A stretch of DNA of 64,000 bases from contig NC_056528.1 in assembly GCF_019175285.1 (NCBI RefSeq), positions 16,206,447-16,270,446 on the forward strand. The letters are read 5' to 3'. The notes beneath the pieces are model-generated. The model was not told the origin of the DNA, ran no database searches, and worked only from the letters and a program-made list of their open reading frames with translations. A program made the translations under genes and the position numbers. Shown in pieces: positions 49,845-59,841 of the stretch (position 1 is its first letter; every line of letters begins with the position of its first letter). This DNA comes from Sceloporus undulatus (lineage: Eukaryota; Chordata; Lepidosauria; Squamata; Phrynosomatidae).

Positions 49845-49864
49845 TCATCATCATCATCATCACC
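49845..49864. repeat. (ATC)n microsatellite
   Basis: Short run in the intron just upstream of the first recognised kelch exon. Confidence 0.85.
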
Positions 49865-50739
49865 CCTTAAATTCTTATTATTATGAATTACATCATGACC
49901 ATCCCAGCAAGCGGCTATTTTCTCCCAGAGAAGTTTTACGAGGCTGTTGACTTCGAAAAGCGTCGGGGTGCTTGCAAAAGGAACGCCATGCCACAGTTCA
50001 GTCATTCCAAGCCGTCTTTAAAAAGGTAACTGCTTGATCCCTCCTGACCCCAAGAAGGAGGCAAGGATATTTTAAAGGCATCTGTAGGCAGCATTCATGA
50101 TTCAGAGAGAATTAGTAAGCAATACTTTGAGGAGTGTTTTAAGGCGACGGAGAAGTATTTTGGTCTACCCAGCAAGCTGAAGCACCCTTGCGGCGTCTAG
50201 TTCTACAAATCCCACCATGCCATTTATCCTAGCTTCCACAGGCTTCTCATGCCATTTCTGTTTATCTTCCCCATGTTCCTAGTCCTCATTTCACTTCCAT
50301 CTCCTCCTTCTGCTGCTCTCCTATAGCATCCCAACCAAGATCTTCCTTTTAGCAACTTTACAGCATGACATTATGGGGGAAAGCTATGACCCTTGACTTC
50401 TTAAAGACTTAAAGTATTTTAAAGACTATGGCTCGCATCCTGTTGGTGTATCGCTACCCAAGTTCCCTTATGTTTGTGGCTGTATGTCCATGGCATAACA
50501 ACTATGTTGCGTTCCATAAGTCGCATCTAATTGTGGCTCATGAAGTGGACCTACTCAGATGTGCCTAACTACTCATTGGTGTCTTCTATGATTCACTAGC
50601 ATTGTTAAACCAGCAAGCACATTTTGTTGTTGTGAACTGCCATCACATTGACTTCTACTTACAATCCTATAAAAAAGAGACTTCCAAGCCCCCCCCCCCC
50701 CCTTATTAAGAGCTCTGCTCAGGTCTTGCAAACTCAGGG
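49865..50739. other. Sequence upstream of the kelch exons
   Basis: Searched on the minus strand for BACK or BTB coding sequence without success. A run of about eleven C lies at 50692-50702. Confidence 0.35.
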
Positions 50740-50930
50740 CTATGGAAGTCAAAGGCTTTCATGGCCGGCATCCATAGTTTTTTCTGGGTTTTTCAGGCTA
50801 TGTGACCATGTTCTGGAACAGTTTATTCCTGACATTTCTCTGAAGATGTCAGTCACAGATACTGGTGAAACGTCAGGAATAAACTCTTCTAGAACATGGC
50901 CACATAGCCTGAAAAACTCATAAACATCTA
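50740..50930. repeat. Fold-back repeat, family C
   Basis: Arms of about 90 bases: ggcatccatagttttttctgg to cctgacatttct, and gaaacgtcaggaataaactc to cacatagcctgaaaaact. Confidence 0.75.
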
Positions 50931-51110
50931 AAAGAGAATAATGCTTGGAAAGGTGGAGAGCAATAGGAGAGGAAGACCACACACTATGAATAGACTCAAT
51001 GGAGATCATAGCCCTGAGCCTTCAGGACTGAGCAGAGCAGTTAGTAGTGTATCATTCATGCGGTTACCATGAGTCAAAGTTGACTCAAAGGCAGCTAACA
51101 ACAAGAAAAT
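50931..51110 (+). repeat. RTE-BovB LINE 3' end
   Basis: cttggaaaggtggagagcaa and ggagaggaagaccacacac, then a terminal ggttaccatgagtcaaagttg and ctaacaacaag, the BovB 3' end. Confidence 0.72.
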
Positions 51111-51654
51111 ATCCACATTTATTTACAGGGATGGTTATAGAAAGTGACCGATGCCCCTCTCCCATGATTTCCCCTCTAAAATTAATCTCATTTACTCACC
51201 CTCTTTCCTCATAGATACCCATCTTCACGCACCAGCAGTCCTCCTTGCCCAGTGGGGGAAGGTTTGACTATCTAATTGGGATGCAAAGCTGCCGGCTTAT
51301 ATGCAAACTCCGAAGCCAAAAATAGGAATGTCAAGCATAGCTAGAGGCTTGGGGGGGGGGGTCAAGCATGCCATGTGTCTGAAATTCCACTCAAGCCATT
51401 GTTCCCACTGCAAACCGCAAGCCATGCTCAGCAAAACAAGATACCTGATACCCAAGAAGAGCTTGCTTTCCCACTCAGGACTCGGTGCCCAGCCTGAAAG
51501 GGAATGTCAAGTTCATCTAATTTATTTGGTTACATGTATAACCTCAGCATTCCATAAAAGAATGTTGTATATATATCTATATTTTTAAATTAAATTTCAA
51601 AGTAGATGTGGGTTGTGGAATTGGGAATAATGGTATCTTTAGGTTTTGTGTAGC
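51111..51654. other. Unassigned sequence
   Basis: Contains the possible first exon at 51197-51218 and a G run at 51351-51361. Confidence 0.3.
51197..51218 (-). CDS. Possible first coding exon of the KLHL20-like gene
   Basis: A minus-strand ATG in a strong start context (AAGATGG) opens MGIYEERG and runs into a good donor (AGAGG followed by gtgagt). It leaves two bases of a split codon, exactly the phase needed by the exon at 49730-49821. An in-frame stop lies upstream. If real, the protein would start without BTB or BACK. The phase match could be chance, so this is tentative. Confidence 0.25.
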
Positions 51655-51818
51655 CATGTAAAATCCCACTGGGCTTGTCTTAGGCAAGTCACACTCTCTC
51701 AGCCTCAGAGGATGGCATGGGCAAACCCCCTCTGAACAAATCTTGCCAAGATTGTGACAGCTTTACCTTAGCATCGCCATAAGTTGGAAATGACTTGAAG
51801 GCCCAAAACAACAAGAAC
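51655..51818 (+). mobile_element. ACA SINE, 5'-truncated
   Basis: aggcaagtcacactctctca, atcgccataagttggaaatg and a ggcccaaaacaacaag tail. Confidence 0.76.
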
Positions 51819-52027
51819 CTTTGTTTATGTGTGTACTGTAAATTTCCCAGTAGAAATAAAAAGGATCCCTGACATGTCAAATTGCTTTTACTGTTGTGGT
51901 GTTTGGAAGCGTTTCCAAAATAACTACCATTTGCAGAAATTGCAAAGCAGCTTACAGCAAAAGTAATAAATTAAAAATCATAGCATCCAGCACTGCACAG
52001 ATGAAAACTGGGTTGCATGTGACCAAG

Positions 52028-52166
52028 CAATAGTGATTCCCAAACTTTGGTCCTCCATGGGTTTTGGACTTCAGCTCCCAAAATCCCCAACCAGTTTGGC
52101 CAACATCCAACATCTGGGGAACGGACGTCCAAAACATCTGGAGAACCAAAGTTCAGGAAGCACCGC
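52028..52166. mobile_element. Fold-back MITE, family A
   Basis: agtgattcccaaactttggt, gggttttggacttcagctcc and the matching accaaagttcaggaagcacc arm. Confidence 0.75.
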
Positions 52167-54125
52167 AATATCAGAATGTGGTCAAAAAGTTACTGAAAGG
52201 TTTCTTAATCTATTGATGTATTCAACTAGTTGTCCCTCCCAACATTTGTGCCTCTCTTTCTTTCTCTTCATCTGTAGGAAAACCCTAACTTACTTAGCAA
52301 TAAGCAACATTGCACAAAGTCATATCTTTCTAGTAACTAATAGGAGGATTGTCCCCCACCAAAATACTGTAAAGCCAGAGAGAAAAGGGAGGATTGCAGG
52401 TAGATCTTCCATCAAGAGCGGCTTTGGAGTCAACCCTGTGAAGACCTTGAATTAATACGCAGAAGGGCAAAGGAGAAGCAAGACCTTTGCAATCCCTTAA
52501 TTGAATTTGGGTATGAGAAAGATGGTAATCCCATTGCCATAGCAACTGACACATATCTCCCCTGAGGTTTCTGATCTGATGTTTGGGAGATGGAGGGAAA
52601 AGTGACCTTCCTGACTCCTGAACAGGAGCAGCAGCTGGACCTCATCTTTCCATAGCCCCCCATCAGCTGTGCAAACTATCCTCCAAACCTTCAGTTTGTT
52701 CTTCTTGGACATTCAATATGCAAAGGGATCTTTGTAGCACTTTTGAAACTAACTGAGTGAAAGACATTGTAGCATGAGCTTTGGTAGACTTGAGTCCTGG
52801 ACTGTGGGAAATGGTGTACTGTATATCGATGTTGTTTAATAAGTGCATCATCATTAACAGAAGCAGCTACATGGGACCCCTTCACAGCAGAAAAAAGCAT
52901 CAGTGCCTCATCGGAAGAAGCAGAATCAATCAAGCCATCCTTATGGCCTCCTGGCACCCAGAGCACCTGTTTTGCAGATTGTAGGTATTTTGAAACGGTT
53001 AGCGCACCAACCCTTGGCAGCGCCAGTCGCAAGGCTGATGTAACAGGGAGGTCGGCTGAGCCGCCCAAGAGACCCCCGAGAGCAGCTGCTGGCAAGTTTA
53101 AATCATCAAGGCGTCTGCCCGAGGTTGAGCTTTTGCACCTGTGGGGAAAGAGGATCCTTTCCACATTCCCCACACATGTGGCATTCTTGGCAAGACATCA
53201 GATCCCCTGGGCTCTCATAAACCTGGCTGTGTGCATTCCCATTTGACACAAAAGCTGTCACTCATCCCTCTAGAGAACACTTCTCAGTGACCTGGTGATG
53301 GGCATCCAAGATGTTCTCAAGAGAGTTGGGACCGTACCACTTCAAGGCAGAGAGGAATATCACTTGGGCATTCTCTCAAGTTCAATACAAATCCCTGAAA
53401 GAGAACAAGTCTCAGACAGAGAAAAGTGCTAATGGGACTCCATTTTCTGGTACACTCTTCTTCTTCTTGTACACACCTTTGTTTAAAAAGGAGTTCTAAA
53501 ATACATGACATTTCCCTCACAGTTCCAATGGCACACCACATTCTGCTTCTTGCATAAGCTAGGATGGTCCTCATACTCTCTGTCTGGGTTGGGCTTCTAA
53601 TTTGGTTTCTCTCCTCTTAAAGCCTGGGATGCCATATAAACTCAGGAAGAAAAATCCTAGGGTTGGAGGTGACCCTGGAAACAACGTAGTCTAACCCTCT
53701 GTTCAATGGAGGAAGTCCAGAGTATCCCCAGCAGAAGATGGCTATCCAGACTCAGCTTGGAGACACCAAGTAAGGAACTTCACTGTCAGGTCATTGGTTG
53801 CATTGCCCAAATTTTGCCCTGTGTTCATCTCAAGCCTACCCTGCTGCCTTCCTGGACAGGGCTTAAAACCAGCATCAAAGGTAAGCAGACTATCACTCCC
53901 ATCATGCCAATCACTGGTCACACTGGGGATGGTGGAACCTGTGGTCCACCAAATTCAGAGAACTTACATTTTGGAAGCACCACTTCTGGGAATACCCTTG
54001 AGTTATCCACTGTGGCGATGCCAATGCCTGGTTTCATCCCATCATGAAGTCTCAGCAGGAAAAAGGCCCCATCTTAAATAAGATGCAAGAAAATACACAA
54101 GGGGCGATGCCATTTTTGGACTGAT
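52167..54125. other. Intergenic sequence, mostly unassigned
   Basis: Repeat-like piece at 52711-52790 (tagcacttttgaaactaactg, gtagcatgagctttggtaga) and a CR1 3' fragment at 53650-53705. A 160-residue minus-strand frame at 52691-53173 spans the repeat and is not considered a gene. Confidence 0.35.
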
Positions 54126-54262
54126 GCCAAAGCATAAAATACACTGTGCAAGCTTTCGAAGCTTCCCTGGCTTCTTCATCGGGCAAAGATGTTGTAAATC
54201 ATACGGGAGGAAATTAAAGTGGTTGAAACTGCATTATTTCTACAGTGTAGATGCACCCTACA
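54126..54262 (-). repeat. Family F repeat piece and family B MITE end
   Basis: gcaagctttcgaagcttccc and ggcttcttcatcgggcaaag, then gaaactgcattatttctacag. Confidence 0.5.
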
Positions 54263-55402
54263 TAGTCAAAATATAACAAAGATCTGGATAGTGGGGAGAA
54301 GCACGAGGGAAGATTTGTTCATGGAGATGATATGGGTGGAAGGATACTCCACCTCACAGCTAACCACAGTTTAAGGAGGGAGGAAAAGAGTGGATGAACC
54401 CTTGCCATATTTCGCATATGACCAGATGCAGGAGCAATGGCTACCATAAATGGCCTCTAGAAACAGAATAACCTGGCTTTTCAAACAACTATTAGCCCAT
54501 TTGGAGAAGCCCTAACCTTTGACTGCTTGGATACAGCTTGCCTTCTTAAATTTTAAAATTGCTCAATACATCACTTCCCAAGGAGAGAAGCAAAAGGATT
54601 TCACAGTGGATTGTGATCCCATGTCAATGAAGAGAGAGGGATGGAGTTTGGACCAAAACAGATTGGGGGGAGAAAAGGTACTGAAGTCCCCAAAAAGCTG
54701 ATTTAGAAGTCACAACGTCTCATGCCACACATTTTCTATGAATGGCTGCCCTCTGCCGGACACATTAGGTTCAACTCTAAAACCCTCTAAAATCCACAAC
54801 ATTTCGAAGGTTTCAAAGCTCCACTGGCTTCTTCATCAGGCAAACATGTTAACTATCATACAGGAGCACTACAGTATTTCCCTATTGGATCACTTTTCAT
54901 AAGGTACGCTGTGGCTCATTCAAGCATGGCTTGTCAAGAAATCCCATTAACAAAACCATTGTGTTAATAAAACAGGGTTCCAAAATACACCTTTCAGCTT
55001 TTCAATTAGCAAGTGCAAGAGTGGTTTCTGCATTTTAAACAAGATCTTAAAGGTTGTTGGGTCCGCTTGTCCTGCGATAATGCAACCTCATCGACACATT
55101 TGAGGATCTCATCTTCTCAGCCACGTCTCATCGTTGTTGTTTTTTAATCTCAGAAAATGAGAAAACACAAAAGGCTAATTACCGGCCTTCGACGGCACTG
55201 TAACTGGATCGCTCTCCTCTGGAATTACATTTGCTTTGCTCAGAGCTGGATGGAAAAAAAATCCAACTTGATGTTGACAAGGAGGTAACTTTATCCGGAC
55301 AGCCCTACATACCTGACATTGCTTTGAACGGAGAGATACTTCCTAAACTACCGAACTGCACATTTGATCTTGAAAAGACTCCAAAATAGTCACATCAGCA
55401 AC
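54263..55402. other. Upstream region of B3GALT9
   Basis: Expected to hold the B3GALT9 promoter and 5' UTR. A family F repeat piece lies at 54795-54865. 55180-55260 contains a few CpG (taccggccttcgacggc); no island. Confidence 0.3.
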
Positions 55403-55408
55403 ATGCAG
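55403..55408 (+). CDS. B3GALT9: B3GALT9 first coding exon (two codons)
   Basis: CAACATGCAG followed by gtaagc: ATG and CAG encode Met-Gln, then a consensus donor. Joined to CTGACCTTCTGC at 56716 this gives MQLTFCRLRT, matching the start of the human protein. Confidence 0.85.
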
Positions 55409-57825
55409 GTAAGCAATGAAGTTTGTTTCCCAACATCTAATGCAACTATACCTAAATATGAACTTACTGTTCATATTTAAAGCCTTGTTTTGTTACTGGA
55501 ATGCATGCAAAATCAGGTTTATCATCTTTCCCTCCCATTCTTTTCCATTTGTTTTTAATATCCATGCCGGTTGGTAGGTCCCCAATACAAAAGGGCAGTA
55601 AATCCATTCAATTCCTTATATCTTTTGGATGATTTGTTGTCCCTTTGATTCTGACTTACAGAGAACTTAAGCCAACCTTATCATGGAAAAACCTATCAAT
55701 GGTAGGTTCAAAATGCTTGAATTCCTGAGGACTTAAAAAAGCTTAATTTTCTAAATAGTTTCCCTGGCTAAAAATACTTCAGAAAGCCAGAATAGTGTAG
55801 TGGTTTTAGAGTTAGACTACAACTCTGGAGACCAAGGTTCGAATCCCAGTTCAGTCATGGAAAGCCTCTGGGTGCCCTGGGCAACGCTCTCAGCCTCATA
55901 GGAAGAGAAGGCAAAATGAATAAACCATGCCAAGAAAACGCCATGATAGGGTCGCCATAAATCAGAAACGGCTTGAAGGCACACAACAAAAGTGACAAAG
56001 ACACTTTTACTTCCATGTTTCTCTTTCATTTTGACCAAGCTCTGGCTTTTCCCACTTCAATTAGAATTAGGACATGCTGTTTAGATACATACTGTAGCCA
56101 TATGGTTGGTTTACCGCATGTCCTCCTTTTCCCAGAAGCATGTTTAGAGCTAAAATTTCTCTCCGTATTATTAAATATCACTAAATAATTAATTAAAACT
56201 GCTACTCAAGTACAATGGTTAGGAATATTTCTAGTAGCGATCGTCACAGCTTATACAGAAAGGACATTTAAAGTGAGAATCATCATAGTGATCAGTGGTT
56301 TCAAGTAGTCCAGTTGGTAAACTGTGTTTTCTTTACGCATTTCAAAACATAGTACGGTGGTCTCTTGGTATCTGCTGGGGTTTAGTTCCAGGACCCCCGT
56401 GAATACCCAAATCTATGGATGCTCAAGTCCCATTCTGCACAATGACATAATAAAATGGTGTCTCTTGTGTAAAATGGCAAAGCCGAGTTTTGCTTTTTGG
56501 AATTTTTAAAAATGTATTTTCAAGCTGTGGTTGGTTGAATCCGTGGATCTGTGGATACAGAGGGGCTGACTGTTGTATGGGATCCCTATCATATAGGATC
56601 ATAATAGAAGGAAACGTTTCCTTTGCCACTGCAAAAGGGGGAATGAGAGGACAAGAGTAACTGGGTTACTACAATTTTGAATGACAATATTAATCTCTCC
56701 TTACTTCATCCACAGCTGACCTTCTGCAGACTTCGCACTCACCAATGGTGTTTCATTCTCTTCAACATTGTGCTGTTCCACATCTTGCTCTTCGGAGCAG
56801 ACCTTGTGGAAGAGTACTTCTTGCAAGCTCTGCCCACTACTTACTATGATGTGAAGGTAATGGAAGCCAGGGAGAAGGCTCAGAAGTTGGATATGGCCAC
56901 CATGAAGGCCAACGTCTCCAAGGCTTTCGTCGTCAGCAATTCAGAGGCCTGCTCTGGCAATGAGATCTTCTTGCTCACGCTTGTCATCAGCCGTCCAGAA
57001 AACTCATCAAGACGCAACGCAATTAGAGGAACATGGGCTAATCTGACCCATGTCAAAGGTTACGGCACTCTTGTCTTGTTTCTGCTAGGGAAACCTTCTG
57101 AAGAATCCACTCAATGGGAGATCCTGAAGGAGATGGAGAAGCATCAAGACCTCATTCAAGGTATCTTTCCTGAGCCTCCAGAGAACCAGACCCTGAAGAC
57201 CTTGGTGGCCATGGAGTGGACCATAACCTTCTGCTCTCAGGCCAGGTTCATTCTCAAAATAGACGAGGAGATGTTCATCAACCTCCCAACTCTGGTTGAG
57301 TACTTATTGAACTTAAGAGCCCGCCCCGAAGACATTTATCTGGGGAGGCTGGTCCATCAAGACATGCCCAACAGAAATGTTCAAAGTCGAGGTTTTGTTC
57401 CCCTACAAATATATCCAGAAAAATACTTCCCTGACTACTGCAGCGCAACAGCATTTGTCATCTCTCGGGATGTGGCTCGGAAGATCTATGTGACGTCCAG
57501 AGACGTTCCGCTTTCCCTGCCTCCTGGGGTTTTTGTGGGGATGTGTGCTAAGAAGGCTGGCGTGACACCTGTCCACAGCTCACGGTTCTCTGGGAAAAGG
57601 CATATCCGGTATAACCGGTGCTGCTACAAGTTCATTTTCACTTCATCTGTAGTGAGAGAGAACCAGCTGCTCCAAGAATGGGAGGAGATCAGCAATGGCA
57701 AAGACTGCACACTGCTGGAGACTTATTATGGACTTATTTCTTGCAGAGTCATGACATACCTGGATGGATTTAAACACCTGAGTGTTGATGCCCTTCAAAA
57801 AGAAGCCCTCGGGTTTTCTGATTAA
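55403..57825 (+). CDS. B3GALT9: B3GALT9, beta-1,3-galactosyltransferase-family enzyme
   Basis: Two coding exons (55403-55408 and 56716-57825) give 371 residues, close to the 369 of human B3GALT9 (also called B3GNT10). The protein is a type II Golgi-type glycosyltransferase of family GT31. It has a short cytoplasmic MQLTFCRLRTHQ, a membrane anchor at about residues 13-30 (WCFILFNIVLFHILLFG) and a luminal catalytic domain. Family motifs are RRNAIRGTWA (101-110), a DXD-type site ILKIDEEMF with DEE at 185-187, YCSATAFVISRDVARKIY, and near the end FSGKRHIRYNRCCYKFIF, which is nearly identical to human. Possible N-glycosylation sites are NVS (68), NSS (98), NLT (111) and NQT (159). The start was chosen because human starts MQVTFCRLRTHQ. 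The ATG at 56677 is intronic. Donor and acceptor substrates are not well established for this member. Confidence 0.95.
55787..55992 (+). mobile_element. ACA-tailed SINE
   Basis: ccagaatagtgtagtggttt head, ggttcgaatcccagttcag and gaaacggcttgaaggcacac, short acaacaaaag tail. Confidence 0.85.
56351..56577. mobile_element. Tigger/pogo-type MITE
   Basis: cggtggtctcttggtatctgc and ctatggatgctcaagtccc, ending tggatacagaggggctgact. Confidence 0.7.
56716..57825 (+). CDS. B3GALT9: B3GALT9 main coding exon
   Basis: Acceptor ttcatccacag precedes CTGACCTTC. A single exon carries all the luminal domain through LGFSD and a TAA stop at 57823-57825. Large single coding exons are usual for GT31 beta-3-galactosyltransferases. 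Confidence 0.96.
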   Translation: MTFCRLRTHQWCFILFNIVLFHILLFGADLVEEYFLQALPTTYYDVKVMEAREKAQKLDMATMKANVSKAFVVSNSEACSGNEIFLLTLVISRPENSSRRNAIRGTWANLTHVKGYGTLVLFLLGKPSEESTQWEILKEMEKHQDLIQGIFPEPPENQTLKTLVAMEWTITFCSQARFILKIDEEMFINLPTLVEYLLNLRARPEDIYLGRLVHQDMPNRNVQSRGFVPLQIYPEKYFPDYCSATAFVISRDVARKIYVTSRDVPLSLPPGVFVGMCAKKAGVTPVHSSRFSGKRHIRYNRCCYKFIFTSSVVRENQLLQEWEEISNGKDCTLLETYYGLISCRVMTYLDGFKHLSVDALQKEALGFSD

Positions 57826-58519
57826 AAATTCAACCCCACCCCCAATGTTTTAACAGAAGTTGTGCTAATGAAGATCACAGCAAATGATTTGCAAGGGGTT
57901 TACTAGACTAGTTGTGTGCAGCAGTGTCTTTTTCAACTAATGTCAATTCCAAACAGGGAAGCATCCACATTCAAGGAATGCACAAAAGGGTTCATGAGCC
58001 TATATGGAAATAACTATCAAGTCCATTATATCAGATCCATGCTTGGACCTGAAGCCTCACAATTTTGTCTTCTGCATCTATTTTCATTGTGTAATACTCT
58101 TGTATTTTGTGGCTAGTTGTTAGTCTCTCTAAGGGCAGGATATCATGTTTTATATAAATAAAGCAGAGCAAATTCCAAGACTGAGAAAGAATGAAAGCCT
58201 TGCTACTAGATTAATGTCTCCGATAGGTATCCCAAAGTAGTGTTTCAGCCTGATAGATAAAATATACAAGGGTTTGTTTCAAAATTGAAAGGAAGACTAC
58301 TTCTCTCCTTTTTTAATCCCTTCATTACATACAGCTCAGGCAGGTAAAGACAGTTAATGCATGAGTGTCGCTTTTTACATTTAAGAGGCTCAAATTTGAA
58401 TTGGCAGAAACAGCACAAAGCAATCAGTTTCTAACTAATGATAGACGAAAATTTGGTTTGGACAGTTTTAGGTCAACCTAACCGAATTGGACCACCAAGC
58501 GGGAGAACCTATAAAAGCC
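57826..58519. other. B3GALT9 3' UTR and following spacer
   Basis: The 3' UTR probably ends near 58180 after the AATAAA at 58157. The remainder is AT-rich and unassigned. Confidence 0.4.
58157..58162 (+). terminator. Probable poly(A) signal of B3GALT9
   Basis: AATAAA about 330 bases after the stop codon, in a context of tatataaataaagc, with no competing gene on this strand. Confidence 0.5.
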
Positions 58520-58683
58520 TAGAGAAGTGTTCTCTCTAGGAATCTCTAGGTCCTTCAGCACAACTCTTACCATCAACATCTGGTTGGAATACCTAAAGAT
58601 TTCTAGTTAGAACTTATTAATCAAATCCATGAATAATCAGATCTGCAAAAGTCAAAGCTGCAAATGTGGACGGCTGACTGTAG
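58520..58683. mobile_element. Family E MITE, right half
   Basis: agagaagtgttctctctagg, tctctaggtccttcagcaca and aatgtggacggctgactgta. Confidence 0.65.
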
Positions 58684-59583
58684 ACTGCAAATGAGCAAAC
58701 ACAGTGATGTTGGCACATATATGTTATTTGCAAAGAGTTTCAAAATGATGCAATGCATATCCAAAATATATAAAGTGGACACTCATGCCAAAAACTACAA
58801 CCAAGAAATATTACATGGTAGCAAATTCAACCACTTCAAATTACACATGGGCATCGATATTCGTTGTTTACCTTGTTTGGCAACCTTTATTCTGGTCCAA
58901 AAAGTCAATACGATGCAAGGCTATTTTAAGTACACATCCAAAGGGACAGTTAAGCACACACTTGAAACTGAAGTGTGAACAAACCACGAGATCAAAACCT
59001 GTGTTTGCGAACACGGGTATCAAGTGTACACACTCGCGTCTCAAGATGAGCCTGATGAAATAATTCAAAGCAGGATGAAATAGAGATCACGGCCCCCTCA
59101 CAGATGAAAGAAATGCCTCCATCTTACTAAAACAGTAGAACTTTTAGCAAAGCTACTTTCCAACACAGTAAAATAACTCTCAGTTTAAGAGCCCAGAGTA
59201 CTCCACACCCAAAGATTTGAGCCAAAATTGAGAACACACACTATAGGGCGCTGGATCATGACCATCTAACTGGGAACCAAATTCCTCCACAATTTGCTTC
59301 AAAGTAAGCTGCACTTAGAAGCTTGGTCAGTTTTAAAGGTAAACATATTCTTTCAACTGGATCATGGAAGACAGAATGTCCCTCTCTGTCTCTCTTTCGT
59401 CACATCATTTGTACCCATTTATCTCTCATTTCAAAGTCAAACTACCAAAGCCAATTCCTTCCTCAGATTTTTTTTTCCCTTTCCCCTTCTTGCTCACAAA
59501 GTCAAACCCTGTCAAGAAGGGCCAAGATAGTCTTGCCACCTCTGGGTTTACCAGAGAGCGATTTAAAGCCAGTCTTCTGAACG
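58684..59583. other. PSMD5 3' UTR and spacer between convergent genes
   Basis: No repeat recognised; pyrimidine-rich at 59370-59500. Confidence 0.3.
58886..58891 (-). terminator. Candidate poly(A) signal of PSMD5
   Basis: AATAAA on the minus strand about 700 bases after the stop. Motif and position only; the two convergent genes would end about 725 bases apart. Confidence 0.25.
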
Positions 59584-59841
59584 TTATTCAGCTCCCTCCA
59601 CAGCCGTGGTTGAAACAGCCTTGACATAATAAGGCCCTTCATGCAGGTAAGCTCGAAGCCTTAAGTAATGCTGGTTCCCAAAGATTTCAGCAATGGTCTT
59701 TGAACTGGCTAAGGCCTTCACCAATTCATACTTCGCTTCCTTAGAGGCTTTGTCTGGCTCCACTGACCGGTCCACGATGTATTCCACAAAGCCAGGGCTG
59801 GCTATCATCAGCCTCTGGGCCCAGGGTTGGTTAGCAATAGC
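59584..59841 (-). CDS. PSMD5: PSMD5 last coding exon
   Basis: Acceptor attgtag. It encodes [55 protein letters not shown] and ends [15 protein letters not shown] with a TAA stop at 59586-59584. The C terminus is the most conserved part and agrees with human to the last residue. Confidence 0.97.
   Translation of the reverse strand, partial: AIANQPWAQRLMIASPGFVEYIVDRSVEPDKASKEAKYELVKALASSKTIAEIFGNQHYLRLRAYLHEGPYYVKAVSTTAVEGAE

Larger units (their letters stand above)
55409..56715 (+). other. B3GALT9: First intron of B3GALT9
   Basis: GT-AG intron of 1,307 bases holding an ACA SINE (55787-55992) and a Tigger-type MITE (56351-56577). Confidence 0.75.

Noticed and set aside
52691-53173. 160-residue minus-strand open frame
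   Set aside because: Its end lies in a dispersed repeat piece (52711-52790), it has no recognisable domain, and it shows no BTB or BACK features despite being upstream of the kelch exons.
56677-56715. ATG at 56677 as the start of B3GALT9
   Set aside because: The thirteen residues before LTFCRLRTHQ are intronic: a good acceptor lies at 56715, and Met-Gln from 55403 restores the start seen in human.
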